The notes: generated from the sequence alone by a model not told the origin. Positions 1 through 9,355 are shown, counted from the stretch's first letter. The stretch is 64,000 nucleotides of DNA from Johnsonella sp. (GCA_030529445.1 JAUMWW010000008.1:1-64000); one strand, 5' to 3'. Translations and numbers: made by a program.

Positions 1-1
1 T

Positions 2-310
2 TTCGTCGTGATAGGAGTTCCGGCTTCCCTTCCCCTTATCATTGCAAAATCCCCTCTGCTTCTGGTATTTTGCGCAGTCATGGTTGCCGTCAATATGCTG
101 ATCAGCTTTGTATTTGGAAAGCTCTTTAAGTTCAGTCTGGAGGAGATCATACTTGCCTCCAATGCCAATATCGGAGGTCCGACAACAGCTGCGGCAATGG
201 CGATTTCCAAGGGCTGGACGGAGCTGGTGGCGCCGGTGATGCTGGTGGGAACCTTGGGCTATGTGATCGGAAATTATTTCGGCATCTTTTTGGGCAATCT
301 GCTGAGATAG
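2..310 (+). CDS. DUF819 family membrane protein, C-terminal part
   Basis: Only the last roughly 100 residues are present; the reading frame is open to the left edge, so the gene begins outside the window. The visible part holds about three hydrophobic segments and the conserved DUF819 ending: an NANIGGPTTAAAMA motif, then a W..LV.P.ML.G stretch and a GY.IGNY motif. DUF819 proteins are multi-pass inner membrane proteins of unknown substrate. The gene lies 17 bp upstream of a dipeptidase in the same direction and is probably in its operon, which suggests a link with peptide or amino acid use (inference). Family assignment is good; function is unknown. Confidence 0.8.
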   Translation, partial: FVVIGVPASLPLIIAKSPLLLVFCAVMVAVNMLISFVFGKLFKFSLEEIILASNANIGGPTTAAAMAISKGWTELVAPVMLVGTLGYVIGNYFGIFLGNLLR

Positions 311-327
311 AAGGTGGGGCATGAGAG

Positions 328-1275
328 ATGATTTTTGACGGGCATACGGATGTATTGACGGATGTGGTAAGGAGAAGAGAAAAAGGAGAGGAGGATGTGT
401 TTTGCACCCATCATCTCCCGAAATGGAAAAAGAGCGGCATCAGAGGAGGGATCTTTGTTATTTGGATCGATTATCCTCATTACCACAGACCGAAAGAGAG
501 ATTGCAGGAGATTCTTCGGGCTGCGGAGGCAGAGCTTGCGCAGACGAAAGAAGTCTTGCAGCTGGTGACGAAGAAAAAGGATTTTCTGAAGGAGGAGAAA
601 AAGATCACGATGATTCTCGGCATGGAAGGGCTGAGTCATGTGGATGAGGAGAGGGGAACGGAAGTTTTGGACGATTATTATCGCCTCGGTCTGCGCCACG
701 CCTCTCTTACCTGGAACGAGGAAAATGCGTTGGCGACAGGAGTGAGGGGGGATGAGGAAAGAGGCTTGACCGGGCTGGGAAGGGAAGCGGTCAGGAAGCT
801 CAATACCCTCGGTGTTATTTTAGATGTATCTCATCTTAACGAGAGGTCTTTTTGGGATCTTGCGGATGCTTCGGATCGGCCTTTTATCGCCTCTCATTCA
901 AACTGCGCGGCACTCTGCCCTCATAAAAGAAATCTCAAGGACGAGCAGATCAGAGAGATCGGAAAGAGGGGAGGGCTCGTCGGATTAAATTCTTATTGCT
1001 CCTTCATCCACAGTGAAAAGGAAAAGCAAAACCCGGAGGGATTGGCAAGGCATGCGGCGAGGATTGCCGATTTGATCGGCCCGGAGCATCTGGTTTTCGG
1101 TTTTGATTTTTGTGATTTTCTGGATCATGAGGAAGGAACGAAGGGGCTTGAGGATGCGGGTGAGGCATATCATATGCTAAGCTCCTTGGAAAATCTGGGA
1201 TTTTCCAAAAAAGAGCTTGAGATGATTTCGCATCTAAACTATCGAAATTATATAGAAAAGATCTGGAAAGAATGA
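328..1275 (+). CDS. Membrane dipeptidase-like, peptidase family M19
   Basis: This 315-residue protein is a zinc dipeptidase of the renal dipeptidase/PepQ-like M19 family and probably hydrolyses dipeptides in the cytoplasm. The N-terminal DGHTDV supplies the metal-binding HxD. An MEG motif near residue 99 carries the bridging glutamate. DVSHLN and ASHSNC supply further histidines, and a GFDF motif lies near residue 256. No signal peptide is visible. The ATG at 328 has AAGGTGGGG 8 bp upstream and is preferred over the ATG at 321. It follows the DUF819 gene closely and ends at a strong bidirectional terminator. Confidence 0.88.
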   Translation: MIFDGHTDVLTDVVRRREKGEEDVFCTHHLPKWKKSGIRGGIFVIWIDYPHYHRPKERLQEILRAAEAELAQTKEVLQLVTKKKDFLKEEKKITMILGMEGLSHVDEERGTEVLDDYYRLGLRHASLTWNEENALATGVRGDEERGLTGLGREAVRKLNTLGVILDVSHLNERSFWDLADASDRPFIASHSNCAALCPHKRNLKDEQIREIGKRGGLVGLNSYCSFIHSEKEKQNPEGLARHAARIADLIGPEHLVFGFDFCDFLDHEEGTKGLEDAGEAYHMLSSLENLGFSKKELEMISHLNYRNYIEKIWKE

Positions 1276-1285
1276 AGCGTTCAAA

Positions 1286-1341
1286 ATAAAACCAGCCTGA
1301 TTTGCCGGCAGAGCATGGCGGCAAATCGGGCTGGTTTTGTC
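1286..1341. terminator. Bidirectional intrinsic terminator
   Basis: A nearly perfect 20-bp inverted repeat (arms starting AAAACCAGCC and ending GGCTGGTTTT) has an A-run on the left and a T-run on the right. It lies between the convergent dipeptidase gene and the small minus-strand gene that ends at 1341, so it can serve both. Confidence 0.88.
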
Positions 1342-1715
1342 TAAAGAGCCATAATGGAAGACAGGATGTATTCTATACTGGAATCATAAAATAAAAAATC
1401 GTCGATCTGCTTATTCGATTTTGCCCGAATGGCATGATCGATACATACGCTGTCATGTTCGGGGCACATCAGAATCAAACGACAAAATGGCGCCTTGCTT
1501 CTGATATGGGCACATAGGGCGAGAGAGCAGCTTATATTGCAGGATTCGGATTCAGAAACCTCTACGAGGACCACATCCGCCCGATAATCCTGTATTATTT
1601 TTTCTGCGGAGATATAATCCTGCTCGATATAAAGCTGTAGAAAGGGGTTTTTATTCATTTGCTTGATCGCCTCCGCAACGATGATTCTTTTCATAATCAA
1701 CACGGCAGTACGCAT
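1341..1715 (-). CDS. Small pseudo-receiver protein (REC-like), paralogue 1
   Basis: A 124-residue cytosolic protein without a DNA-binding domain. It shares size and layout with the 123-residue product at 9569-9940. Both have an N-terminal hydrophobic strand, an ADVVL strand near residue 50, a second strand ending LMC, and an IDDF..YD stretch near the end. The pattern resembles a response-regulator receiver fold, where ADVVLMD would carry the phospho-acceptor Asp. Here that residue is Glu (ADVVLVE), so it may be locked or not phosphorylated. The start at 1715 is set by an AAGGAGAG site 7 bp upstream. It follows the LuxR regulator gene but has its own promoter and palindrome. The receiver assignment is an inference from pattern. 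Confidence 0.6.
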   Translation of the reverse strand: MRTAVLIMKRIIVAEAIKQMNKNPFLQLYIEQDYISAEKIIQDYRADVVLVEVSESESCNISCSLALCAHIRSKAPFCRLILMCPEHDSVCIDHAIRAKSNKQIDDFLFYDSSIEYILSSIMAL

Positions 1716-1746
1716 ATCGATCTCTCCTTTGTCAGTGTATATTTGT

Positions 1747-1788
1747 ATTATAGAAAATTTCGGCAAAATTTCCCCTACCCTCAGGGGT
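1747..1788 (-). promoter_or_regulatory. Promoter with ACCCTYAGGGGT operator, copy 1
   Basis: Reading on the minus strand, a TATAAT -10 box lies at 1752-1747. A 12-bp palindrome-like element, ACCCTCAGGGGT on the plus strand, lies at 1777-1788, centred 33 bp upstream of the -10 centre. That is about position -42, overlapping the -35 region, where no good -35 box is seen. The same element at the same distance precedes the paralogous gene at 9569. This suggests activation by a regulator of the cluster, most likely the adjacent LuxR-type response regulator. Confidence 0.6.
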
Positions 1789-1795
1789 GGCATGC

Positions 1796-2413
1796 TTAAA
1801 ATCGGGGATTGATCCAGCCTCCGGATACGACATATACTGCAAGCTCCGCGGTACTGGTGAGCCCCGTTTTTCCGAGCATGTTTGCGATATGATATTTAAC
1901 GGTATTTTCACTGATATTGAGCTCATCGGAGATTTCTTTGCGGCTCTTGCATTCACAGATCAGCCGAAGTATCGTCATTTCTTTTTTGGTAAATGGCATC
2001 TCTCCGATCGGAAGCGGAATATGCTTCGGTTCGGGGAAATAAGTCTTGCCCTCCATGACTTCTCTTGCTATTTTCATAAAAAAATCGAGGCTTTCGCTTT
2101 TATAGATGAAGCCCTCCGCTCCGATGCTTTTTGCTCTCGGAATAAAGGAGATCTCATCAAAGCCGGACATAAGGATGATTTTAATATCGGGAAAAGCCGC
2201 CTTGATTTCTTCGGCGGCATCCAGACCGCATGCCTTGCCGTCGGCACAAACATCCATTAAAATCAGATCGGGCTTTTTTCGTTTGCAAAAAGCGGGAGAA
2301 AGGGCAGCCTCATTCAGTTCGCCGATCACATAAAAATTCTCGTCTCCCTCGAAAGCTTTCTTGAATAGGTCGCATAATGCGATATGGTCATCTACAATCA
2401 GAACATTTATCAT
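1796..2413 (-). CDS. LuxR/NarL-type response regulator
   Basis: This is a 205-residue two-component response regulator. The receiver domain (about 1-120) has the acidic pair DD at 8-9, the phospho-acceptor Asp in LILMD near 55, the conserved Ser in ILMSG and the Lys in YKS. The C-terminal LuxR HTH (about 140-200) contains SRKEISDELNISENTVKYHI. An AGGTGAG site precedes the ATG at 2413. It is the last regulatory gene of the minus-strand operon and follows the histidine kinase by 30 bp, so the two are almost certainly a pair. It is the obvious candidate to bind the ACCCTYAGGGGT palindromes at 1777 and 9471. Confidence 0.9.
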   Translation of the reverse strand: MINVLIVDDHIALCDLFKKAFEGDENFYVIGELNEAALSPAFCKRKKPDLILMDVCADGKACGLDAAEEIKAAFPDIKIILMSGFDEISFIPRAKSIGAEGFIYKSESLDFFMKIAREVMEGKTYFPEPKHIPLPIGEMPFTKKEMTILRLICECKSRKEISDELNISENTVKYHIANMLGKTGLTSTAELAVYVVSGGWINPRF

Positions 2414-2443
2414 GTACTCACCTCACTATTTCTCCTGCATGAT

Positions 2444-3922
2444 TTAAAGCTCATGCGCGCTCGGGACTTTGTATTTTTTCAGTGGCAGCGGTATCCGGAT
2501 ATGAATGGAGAAGGGGGAAGAAGAGATGCTTAGGCTTCCTCCGAATTCTCCGATTTTTCGGCGCATTTCCTTTATGCCGGAGCCCTCTTTATAACGGGAT
2601 TTTTCAAAGCCGGTATTGGAAATATCCATTAAATACCCTTTTTCATTCCGGCTCAGCAGGATATTGATCTCATCTGCAAAGCCGTGTCTTACCGCATTGC
2701 TGACCGCCTCGGAAAGAATATCCATATAGATTTTTGCAATCTTTTCATCATCCGGAAAACTTCCCTGACGTTTCAGGCATACGCCCATGGATTTCATCGC
2801 CTTTTGCAGAAACTCAAACTGCAGTTCCACATCCCCCTCCTCATCCTTGGACTGAATCAGGCTTTCCAAAAGACCGTCAAGCTCCTTAAGAAGCTCATAG
2901 GAAAGATTTTCCTCATGGCGCAGATTATGCAGCAGAATAGAAATTTTTTGGCTGAGAACATCATGAATGCGTACTCTTGCACGGATTTCTTCTTCGCTTC
3001 GGCAGGTCAGATGGATATGATCCAGAGTCCGCTTAATTTGCAGACTGCGCTCTTCCAGAGTCTGATTTTCCTGTTTCAGCGCTTCCACAAATGACCATAT
3101 GGGCGTGATATCCGCCGCATTCAGCTGGATATAGGATTCGCCTTTTTCCCGGATGATTTCTTTGGAAAAGCGAAAGACGGAGCCGTCCTCCAGCTTATAG
3201 ATATACTTATCCAAAAAATTTTTTTTGCCGGTTTTATTCAGGAAGCTGTTGTTTTCCAAATTTTCGATAAACTCATTGGCATTTCGGTAGATCTTGTCTC
3301 CGAGCTTCCACATCAGCTCCTCCATCTTGAAATTGCTCAGGAGGATTCTGCCGGAGGGCTCGAAAAAAAGCAGCCCGGTATTGAGCTTATCGATGGCTTC
3401 CTTGATGGAAAGCAGGGAAATGCTCGACTGCAGGAGTTTATACTTATGATAGGATAAACTCCACGCGCGGATGACAAATAAAAGTATAGCACCGATATAG
3501 ACATAAGGAAATCTTCTTTCCCAGAAATCTTCCAAAAAGGGAAGCAAGGGCAAGGCGGAGAGAGGAGGCAGCGCCGCATGGAGAAAGAGGAGGCGGGGCG
3601 CATACATTCTGCGAAGCATAAAAAGAGAGAGCAGGCTGCATGCGCATATCGCCAATATGATGATATAGCGAAAAAGCGCATGTTCGGAATGAATAATCCT
3701 GCCGTGATCCGCATGATATTGAACTTCCGCCATCATCAGCATCTGAATCAGAATATGCAGGAGAATAAAAAACTCCAAAAGATCTTCAAGCCCTGAGCGC
3801 TTATTTCCTTTATGCAGACGTCCCGAAAGATGCAGGAGGACGGCCTGAAAAATAATGGAAAGCGCGGCGAAAAGATCGGTAAGGCTTCGGAAGGTGTTGG
3901 AATAACGATAGAATTCAATCAA
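2444..3922 (-). CDS. Membrane histidine kinase, NarL/DegS-like
   Basis: This 492-residue sensor kinase has about five or six N-terminal membrane segments (residues 15-175), a PAS-like region (about 185-290) and a coiled linker. Its phosphoacceptor helix carries RIHDVLSQ near 333. The C-terminal ATPase domain shows an N-box (EAVSNAVRHG), a G1 box (DISNTG) and a short G2 region (GSGIKEM). This architecture fits the HisKA_3 class that pairs with LuxR-type regulators, such as the one encoded next to it. Its start overlaps the end of the upstream sensor gene by 8 bp, implying translational coupling. The extracellular loops are short, so the signal may come through partner proteins (inference). Confidence 0.87.
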   Translation of the reverse strand: MIEFYRYSNTFRSLTDLFAALSIIFQAVLLHLSGRLHKGNKRSGLEDLLEFFILLHILIQMLMMAEVQYHADHGRIIHSEHALFRYIIILAICACSLLSLFMLRRMYAPRLLFLHAALPPLSALPLLPFLEDFWERRFPYVYIGAILLFVIRAWSLSYHKYKLLQSSISLLSIKEAIDKLNTGLLFFEPSGRILLSNFKMEELMWKLGDKIYRNANEFIENLENNSFLNKTGKKNFLDKYIYKLEDGSVFRFSKEIIREKGESYIQLNAADITPIWSFVEALKQENQTLEERSLQIKRTLDHIHLTCRSEEEIRARVRIHDVLSQKISILLHNLRHEENLSYELLKELDGLLESLIQSKDEEGDVELQFEFLQKAMKSMGVCLKRQGSFPDDEKIAKIYMDILSEAVSNAVRHGFADEINILLSRNEKGYLMDISNTGFEKSRYKEGSGIKEMRRKIGEFGGSLSISSSPFSIHIRIPLPLKKYKVPSAHEL

Positions 3923-6305
3923 TTTTTGACTCCTTTATCTCGGCGATTCTTGAAGCAAGAGGAAATATAAGCTGAAGTATCATGGAATCTCCGCAGTCCT
4001 TTTTTTCCAGATATCCCCCGTATGCCGGAAGAAAGCTTGCGAATTTTTCGGGAAAGCTTTCGGTTTCGATCTCCCCGGCAATCAAAAATTCGAGGTGGAC
4101 GCTTTGGTTTTGCCCCAGAAATCTGACCATCATCGGGATAGATTTTTCCAGGGAGCGCTTCGTCATATAAAAATAAAAATCATAGAGGAAGGAGATGAGT
4201 TCTCCGCAGAGCTGCATCCGGATATTGGAAATAAATACGGTTTTTACGACCGTATAGTCGGTAAGGTCGGAAAGCTCCTTCATATAATGCACCAATTCTT
4301 CCGTAGAAAAGAGCTCGCTCTCTTTTTGGCGGAAGAAAAGATTGCAGCGCCGTTTGATATAGCAAAGCATAATCATCATTTCGGAAATAAGCTGTTTTCT
4401 CCTCCCGGGATCGAAGCAAAGCTCCAAATTCGATGCCATGGAGGAAAGCTCCTGTGTCTGTGCCTTGATCTCCAGATTGAGAGCATTGATGAGCTCGCGC
4501 CGTATCCGGCTTTGCTCCAATCCGTGCCGTATCTCCTCCTCTTCCTCGAGGATGTGGTTGGCGGCATTCAGCTGTTTGGAAATATGCTCGAGCTCTCTTG
4601 CCGCTTTCTTGATATCTCCCACATATTCATCCCATAAGACCTTTCCGCCGGGGATAGATTCGCTATGGCTGAGGATATCCTCTTCGCGAAAGCTCCTGCA
4701 TTTTGAATGATATATCGTATTGCCTTTCCTATCTTCTATTCTCATATTCAGCCCGGAATTTTTAAATATTTTCCCGTAATGCGTATTCACGGGCAGTATG
4801 CCGGCGGCAATTTCCGCTTCCAGGAAAAGCATGATGAAGGTGCCGAATACGATAGAGAATTCGGTATGGGCAAAGAAGGGAAGCTTTGTAATATAGCCGA
4901 TGCTATACCCCAATAAGATCAGACAGAGAATGAGCGGAAGCAGGATTCTCTGTCTGCTCGGGGAGTTTTTGCATTGCAGCAGAAACATAATCGCCGCGGC
5001 TGCAATCTTAAATAAAATATATAAATAAATACTATAATACAAGGGGGCATAAACATAGTGCTTCAGCCAATCCTTATGCGAAAGATCGTAGATAAAGACC
5101 AGATGGTGCCAGTCATTGCTGAAGACCGTAAGGATGCAGAGCAGATCGAAAAACGCGATCACCTTGATCCAAAAAGGGAGTTTTTGCTTTGTATCATAGT
5201 TTTGAATCTTGGAGCAGAGATAGAGCAGCAGGCTCGACTGCAGCGCCATCAGAATATAATACGAAAACCAGAGCATTCGGACGACGATTCCGGGAGTGAG
5301 CTGGTATTTTAAAAGTCTGATCAGCCCCCAGATGACCAGAATCAAGCCAGTGATCATGACGGAGCGGTTAACGTCTCTGCGCATTGCCCGGAAGCGAATA
5401 TACCCTATCCAAAGCAGGGTGCAGATAATATAGATAATCGTGTGAAGCTGTTTTTCTACCGCATCCGCCGATGCAAAAAGCTTCCGATGCAAAACCTGCC
5501 GGTAAAACTTTCTTTCCGTCCGGCTGCTGGAAGCAGAGATGCCGGCAAGTGAATAGGGAACCGCATTTTCATAAGAGCCGATGATTTTATAGAGATGATC
5601 GCCGTTTAGCGTTCTCATCCCCGCATTCAAAAGCTCCTCTTCATAGGAAGCGCATTCTGCAAGCTCTCCCTTGGAAAGCAGTCCTTTTTGGAAACTCATC
5701 GTGCCTTCCTGCGGAATGATGATCTCCAAATCTCTTCCCTGTTTTTGGAGGGCAGCCGCCTCATAATCGAAGCAGATCCGGATCGTCTGCGGCTCCTCGC
5801 TGAGAATCAGGCGTTTTTTCTTTTGCAGGGAATGCAGGATGTCCATGATCTCGTTCATGCTGTAGTTCTCGCCTTCCAATCCGTAAGAAGCGGCGGCGAG
5901 AAGATAATACATCTTCGATTGGTCGGGACTGAGCCCGACGTTTTCATCCAGATCTTTCAAATCTCTCCATCCCCTGATCGGGAGGCGGGTTTTGGCGCGA
6001 TCTACGGCGATAACGACGCTTGCGATATAGTCGGGCTTCCAGTTGCGGGCAATAGAGGCTTCCAATGCTTTTTTTGCGGTGTCTTCATAGCTTTCGATGA
6101 TAATGCCCTCCGCAAGCAGATCCAGAGGATTCCTGGGGCTTTTCAAGCCGAAAGTATCGGGACAGTGCTCAAGAACGATCTCCTCATAGGGAGAGTAAGA
6201 AGACTCTTCAAATAAAATCCCCTGCTTGCCCCTGTCTGCATGAGCCTGTAAATCGGAAAGTATCAAGACAAGGAGCAGGAGAAGGACAGAGATTATTTTT
6301 TTCAT
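3915..6305 (-). CDS. Binding-protein/7TM hybrid sensor with degenerate kinase end
   Basis: A 796-residue membrane protein. It has a signal peptide (1-23) and an exported domain to about 275. That domain resembles a fragment of a periplasmic binding protein of the spermidine/iron type, with a helix-rich stretch and a W.DL motif. About seven membrane segments follow (290-505), as in 7TM histidine kinase sensors. Next come a long coiled coil (about 560-640) and a C-terminal region shaped like a kinase core. I cannot find a phosphoacceptor His motif or N/G boxes there, so it is probably a pseudokinase that signals through the neighbouring true kinase. It sits between the LuxR-tailed sensor and the kinase gene, with overlapping or near-touching ends. 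The function is inferred. Confidence 0.62.
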   Translation of the reverse strand: MKKIISVLLLLLVLILSDLQAHADRGKQGILFEESSYSPYEEIVLEHCPDTFGLKSPRNPLDLLAEGIIIESYEDTAKKALEASIARNWKPDYIASVVIAVDRAKTRLPIRGWRDLKDLDENVGLSPDQSKMYYLLAAASYGLEGENYSMNEIMDILHSLQKKKRLILSEEPQTIRICFDYEAAALQKQGRDLEIIIPQEGTMSFQKGLLSKGELAECASYEEELLNAGMRTLNGDHLYKIIGSYENAVPYSLAGISASSSRTERKFYRQVLHRKLFASADAVEKQLHTIIYIICTLLWIGYIRFRAMRRDVNRSVMITGLILVIWGLIRLLKYQLTPGIVVRMLWFSYYILMALQSSLLLYLCSKIQNYDTKQKLPFWIKVIAFFDLLCILTVFSNDWHHLVFIYDLSHKDWLKHYVYAPLYYSIYLYILFKIAAAAIMFLLQCKNSPSRQRILLPLILCLILLGYSIGYITKLPFFAHTEFSIVFGTFIMLFLEAEIAAGILPVNTHYGKIFKNSGLNMRIEDRKGNTIYHSKCRSFREEDILSHSESIPGGKVLWDEYVGDIKKAARELEHISKQLNAANHILEEEEEIRHGLEQSRIRRELINALNLEIKAQTQELSSMASNLELCFDPGRRKQLISEMMIMLCYIKRRCNLFFRQKESELFSTEELVHYMKELSDLTDYTVVKTVFISNIRMQLCGELISFLYDFYFYMTKRSLEKSIPMMVRFLGQNQSVHLEFLIAGEIETESFPEKFASFLPAYGGYLEKKDCGDSMILQLIFPLASRIAEIKESKID

Positions 6306-6307
6306 GC

Positions 6308-7882
6308 TTAATACCCGTATAAATCCTTAACACGATCGGAACGTTTGATCAGATCGATATAAAGGAGCAATTCATCCATAGAACTGATTTCCAGCTTTTG
6401 ATATATGGTTTGATTGTATTTTTCTATCGTATCGGGACTGATGTAGGAGAGGGAAGAAAGCTTCTCCACATCATAGCCCTCTAAGTAGTAATAGAAGATG
6501 CTCTGTTCCTGTGAATTTAATGTCTTGAAATTTTTCAGGAATTTATTACAGAGCCTCGTATTAAGGGGGGAGCAGGCGGAATGCAGAGTTCCCTCCTTAT
6601 CGGAGCGCTCGTTTAAGAAGTGCATCAATTTATCCAGTTCGGAAATACCGCTGGAGGAAGCCTCCATATCTTTGGTATTGGCGATGGAATCCAAAGCTTC
6701 GGTAATCGGGCTGGCAAAGTTGCGGGAAATGATCAGGGAAATGATCAGCATAATCGCGGTGAAGACGAGAATAAAGATTCCCCATCTGATTTTTTCTTCA
6801 ATTAAAAATTGCCGGTGGCTTTCTGAAGAAATCAGAGTGCATAAGAACCATTGCTCATCGGAGGAGATGGGCAAAAGCTTTTGGATTCCGACATAGCTTG
6901 CGCTTCCCGCCTTATAAACATTGAGTCTTTTTCCGTAAGTGATATCGAGAGTTTCCCTTCTGTCGAAATATATTCCGTCGATACCGCCGACCAGACCTTC
7001 GCCGAGATAGAGTTTATTTCCCCGCATCGGCGCAAGCACGGTAATCATGGAACCGAATTCGGTCTTAACCGCAGGATAATGCAACTTGAAATAGAGGGAA
7101 GAAAACTCAAGACCGCATACGCCGTAGATCTCGGAATTGCAGTCGGAAAAAGGAAGTACAAGAAGCATCGCCTCTTCCCAGGTATTCGTAAGCTGTATGC
7201 TTTTTGACCAGCGAAAGCTTTCGGATATGCGCCGGGGAGGGTTATTCATGAATTCGTCGAAATAAGGAAAGGAAGAAGCAAATTCAAGCTCCCATCGGTT
7301 ATGCATTTCAATATGATTATTTCTGGCGATCTCGGGTATGCCTCTAAAATAATTGATCTGCGGATTTGCGGGCTCACTCACGCTGATATTGGAAAAGCGA
7401 AGATACATACCGCTTTTTGAATTCTCTCCCAGAGCAGTATTTGTCGTGGCATTGATGAGAGCAAATGCCCCCGTGCATTTTGCAATTCGCAGAGTCGTAT
7501 TGAGATAGGGATAGAATGCTTCCTGTATTTTCATAAGCATGCCGTGATTATCATTCAGGCTTTCCGCCTTGATATCGCTTTCCCGCAATTTTTTTTGCAT
7601 CTCCGTCCCGAGCATTTCCGAAAGTCCTATTCCCTGAGCGGCAATCGAATCCATTCTCAGTGTGAGATCGGCGGCGGAGCGGTTTTGCTGCATTTCCATA
7701 CTTTTGATCAGATACTTGTCGGAATTAAAAATATAGCCTGTAGTGATCAGCATCAGGAGTACGAGAGAAAATCCGAGCAAAATCATCAATATCAGATAAA
7801 GCATCAGTCTATGCCTGATGCTGATGCTCTTCGGTCTGAGCGAAGAGGGGATAAATTTCTGTATCTTCATATTGTTTTGCAT
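6308..7882 (-). CDS. Membrane sensor with extracellular domain and C-terminal LuxR HTH
   Basis: This 524-residue protein has a membrane helix near 27-50, a large extracytoplasmic domain (about 55-365, probably a double Cache-like sensor), a second helix near 370-392 and a short linker. The C-terminal LuxR-type helix-turn-helix (about 450-515) contains LNSQEQSIFYYYLEGYDVEKL and SPDTIEKYNQTIYQKL. It would sense outside the cell and act directly on DNA at the membrane, without a phosphorelay. Start 7882 has AAGGAGAA 7 bp upstream. It lies 48 bp after the solute-binding lipoprotein gene, making that lipoprotein a likely sensing partner (inference). Confidence 0.7.
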   Translation of the reverse strand: MQNNMKIQKFIPSSLRPKSISIRHRLMLYLILMILLGFSLVLLMLITTGYIFNSDKYLIKSMEMQQNRSAADLTLRMDSIAAQGIGLSEMLGTEMQKKLRESDIKAESLNDNHGMLMKIQEAFYPYLNTTLRIAKCTGAFALINATTNTALGENSKSGMYLRFSNISVSEPANPQINYFRGIPEIARNNHIEMHNRWELEFASSFPYFDEFMNNPPRRISESFRWSKSIQLTNTWEEAMLLVLPFSDCNSEIYGVCGLEFSSLYFKLHYPAVKTEFGSMITVLAPMRGNKLYLGEGLVGGIDGIYFDRRETLDITYGKRLNVYKAGSASYVGIQKLLPISSDEQWFLCTLISSESHRQFLIEEKIRWGIFILVFTAIMLIISLIISRNFASPITEALDSIANTKDMEASSSGISELDKLMHFLNERSDKEGTLHSACSPLNTRLCNKFLKNFKTLNSQEQSIFYYYLEGYDVEKLSSLSYISPDTIEKYNQTIYQKLEISSMDELLLYIDLIKRSDRVKDLYGY

Positions 7883-7930
7883 AGAGATTCTCCTTTATTG
7901 CAGCCGAATATCCCAAAGCATGGATTTATC

Positions 7931-9355
7931 TTAGCGCAGATTGCGGCAAAAATCGTCCAGTGCTTTATTCAGCAGATCTTCCTCCGAAATTTCATTGCCG
8001 TTTTTATCGATCAGTCCGGATTCGATATAAGATCTGCGCATATCGTTGAGTTCTCTGCGGGCGTTTTTTTCAATTTTTTTTTCCCAGAAGAGATAGTCGC
8101 TTCGTCCGGGGGGAGTATAGAACTCATATTGTTCATTGGTCTGCAAAAATGCCTCATAGAGTTTGATATATCTCTCATCCTCCAAAGTAAGAATGGCTTC
8201 GGGAAGAAATCTTTCAAATGCTTCTTTGGTAACCGGCATATAGCCCGCCTTAGTTACGAAGTCCACGTTGTTTTTCGGAGAGGTGATCCATTTGATGAAT
8301 GCGATGGCTGCTTTTTCCCGTTCCTGAGTGGATTTTACGGTGCAAAGCCCCGCTCCTCTCTGCATAACCAGTTTTTTCCCGTTTTTAAAAACGGGGCAGG
8401 GGCGAATCGTCAGGTCAAATTTTTCCTTTGTATTATCGGGATAAATCACCTCATCGCTATAATACAGTATGCTTGCCGAAGAGCCTACGCTGGCGACGGC
8501 ATCCGCCGTTTTAAGAGGCTCGGTTGCATATCCCTCATGCAGCCACATACCGCCTTTTAAAGCGCAATGTGCATAGGGCTCCCATGCGGTACGAAAGGCG
8601 GCGTCAAGCTCTATGCCCTCTTCGGAGAAGAAATTTTTACCGAGAGCGCTGCTGCCCACCTGAAAATAACTGAAATGGTAATCATGGACAAAGAAAGCTT
8701 TCCCGTCATTCGGAATTTCCGGGGTCTGCTCATCCGTCCATGCGGCATATTTTTCGGAGAGGGCAAAGAGCCCCTCCCAGGTATCCAAATCTTCAAGCTT
8801 TGCTCCGGTATCCTCGGAAAAGCGTTCGAAGATCTTCCGGTTGACGAATAAAAGCTCGGTGGATTTCGCAATCGGAAAGACCAGAAGTTTTTCGCCGATC
8901 ATCCCCTCCTGTGTAAATTCCGGAAGGAAGGAGGAAATCTCCTCGGGGCTGAAATAATCCCGATAGTCTACGAGCACCGAAGGATCCTTCATCGCATAGA
9001 TTGTTTTCGGATAGGAAATAAAGATATCCGGAAGAGGAGGGGCACCTGGCTCATGATAGGATGAGGCGATGACCGCATCATGTATTTGATTGGTATTGGA
9101 GACCAGGGTGATTTCGATATTGATCCCCAGCTCCTTTCCTTCGGTTTTATTGAAGAGATCGATCATATCGTTCAAGGGGGAGTTCGTCTGCGCCCCGTAT
9201 ACATGCCATATGCTCAGCGTAACCGGTTCTTTCGGCGCCCTGCGGCATCCCGAAAGAAGGAGGCAGGAGAGCAAAAAAAGCAGAGGAAGGAAGATCAAGC
9301 CGTGTATGCGTATCGATTGCTTCATGTTCATGGGGCAGGGCTTGGTAAGATTCAT
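7931..9355 (-). CDS. Extracellular solute-binding lipoprotein, ABC family 1-like
   Basis: A 474-residue exported binding protein. The lipoprotein signal ends in LLLSGC near residue 36. The mature part begins with the typical VTLSIWHVYG strand and carries PDIFISYP, an LLFVNRKIF hinge segment and a late KWITSPKN region, as in sugar-binding UgpB/MalE-type proteins. The ATG at 9355 is chosen because AAAGGAGG lies just upstream; in-frame codons further upstream would prepend a non-signal stretch. No permease or ATPase gene lies beside it. It heads an operon of sensors, so it may present a ligand to them instead of feeding a transporter (inference). Confidence 0.82.
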   Translation of the reverse strand: MNLTKPCPMNMKQSIRIHGLIFLPLLFLLSCLLLSGCRRAPKEPVTLSIWHVYGAQTNSPLNDMIDLFNKTEGKELGINIEITLVSNTNQIHDAVIASSYHEPGAPPLPDIFISYPKTIYAMKDPSVLVDYRDYFSPEEISSFLPEFTQEGMIGEKLLVFPIAKSTELLFVNRKIFERFSEDTGAKLEDLDTWEGLFALSEKYAAWTDEQTPEIPNDGKAFFVHDYHFSYFQVGSSALGKNFFSEEGIELDAAFRTAWEPYAHCALKGGMWLHEGYATEPLKTADAVASVGSSASILYYSDEVIYPDNTKEKFDLTIRPCPVFKNGKKLVMQRGAGLCTVKSTQEREKAAIAFIKWITSPKNNVDFVTKAGYMPVTKEAFERFLPEAILTLEDERYIKLYEAFLQTNEQYEFYTPPGRSDYLFWEKKIEKNARRELNDMRRSYIESGLIDKNGNEISEEDLLNKALDDFCRNLR

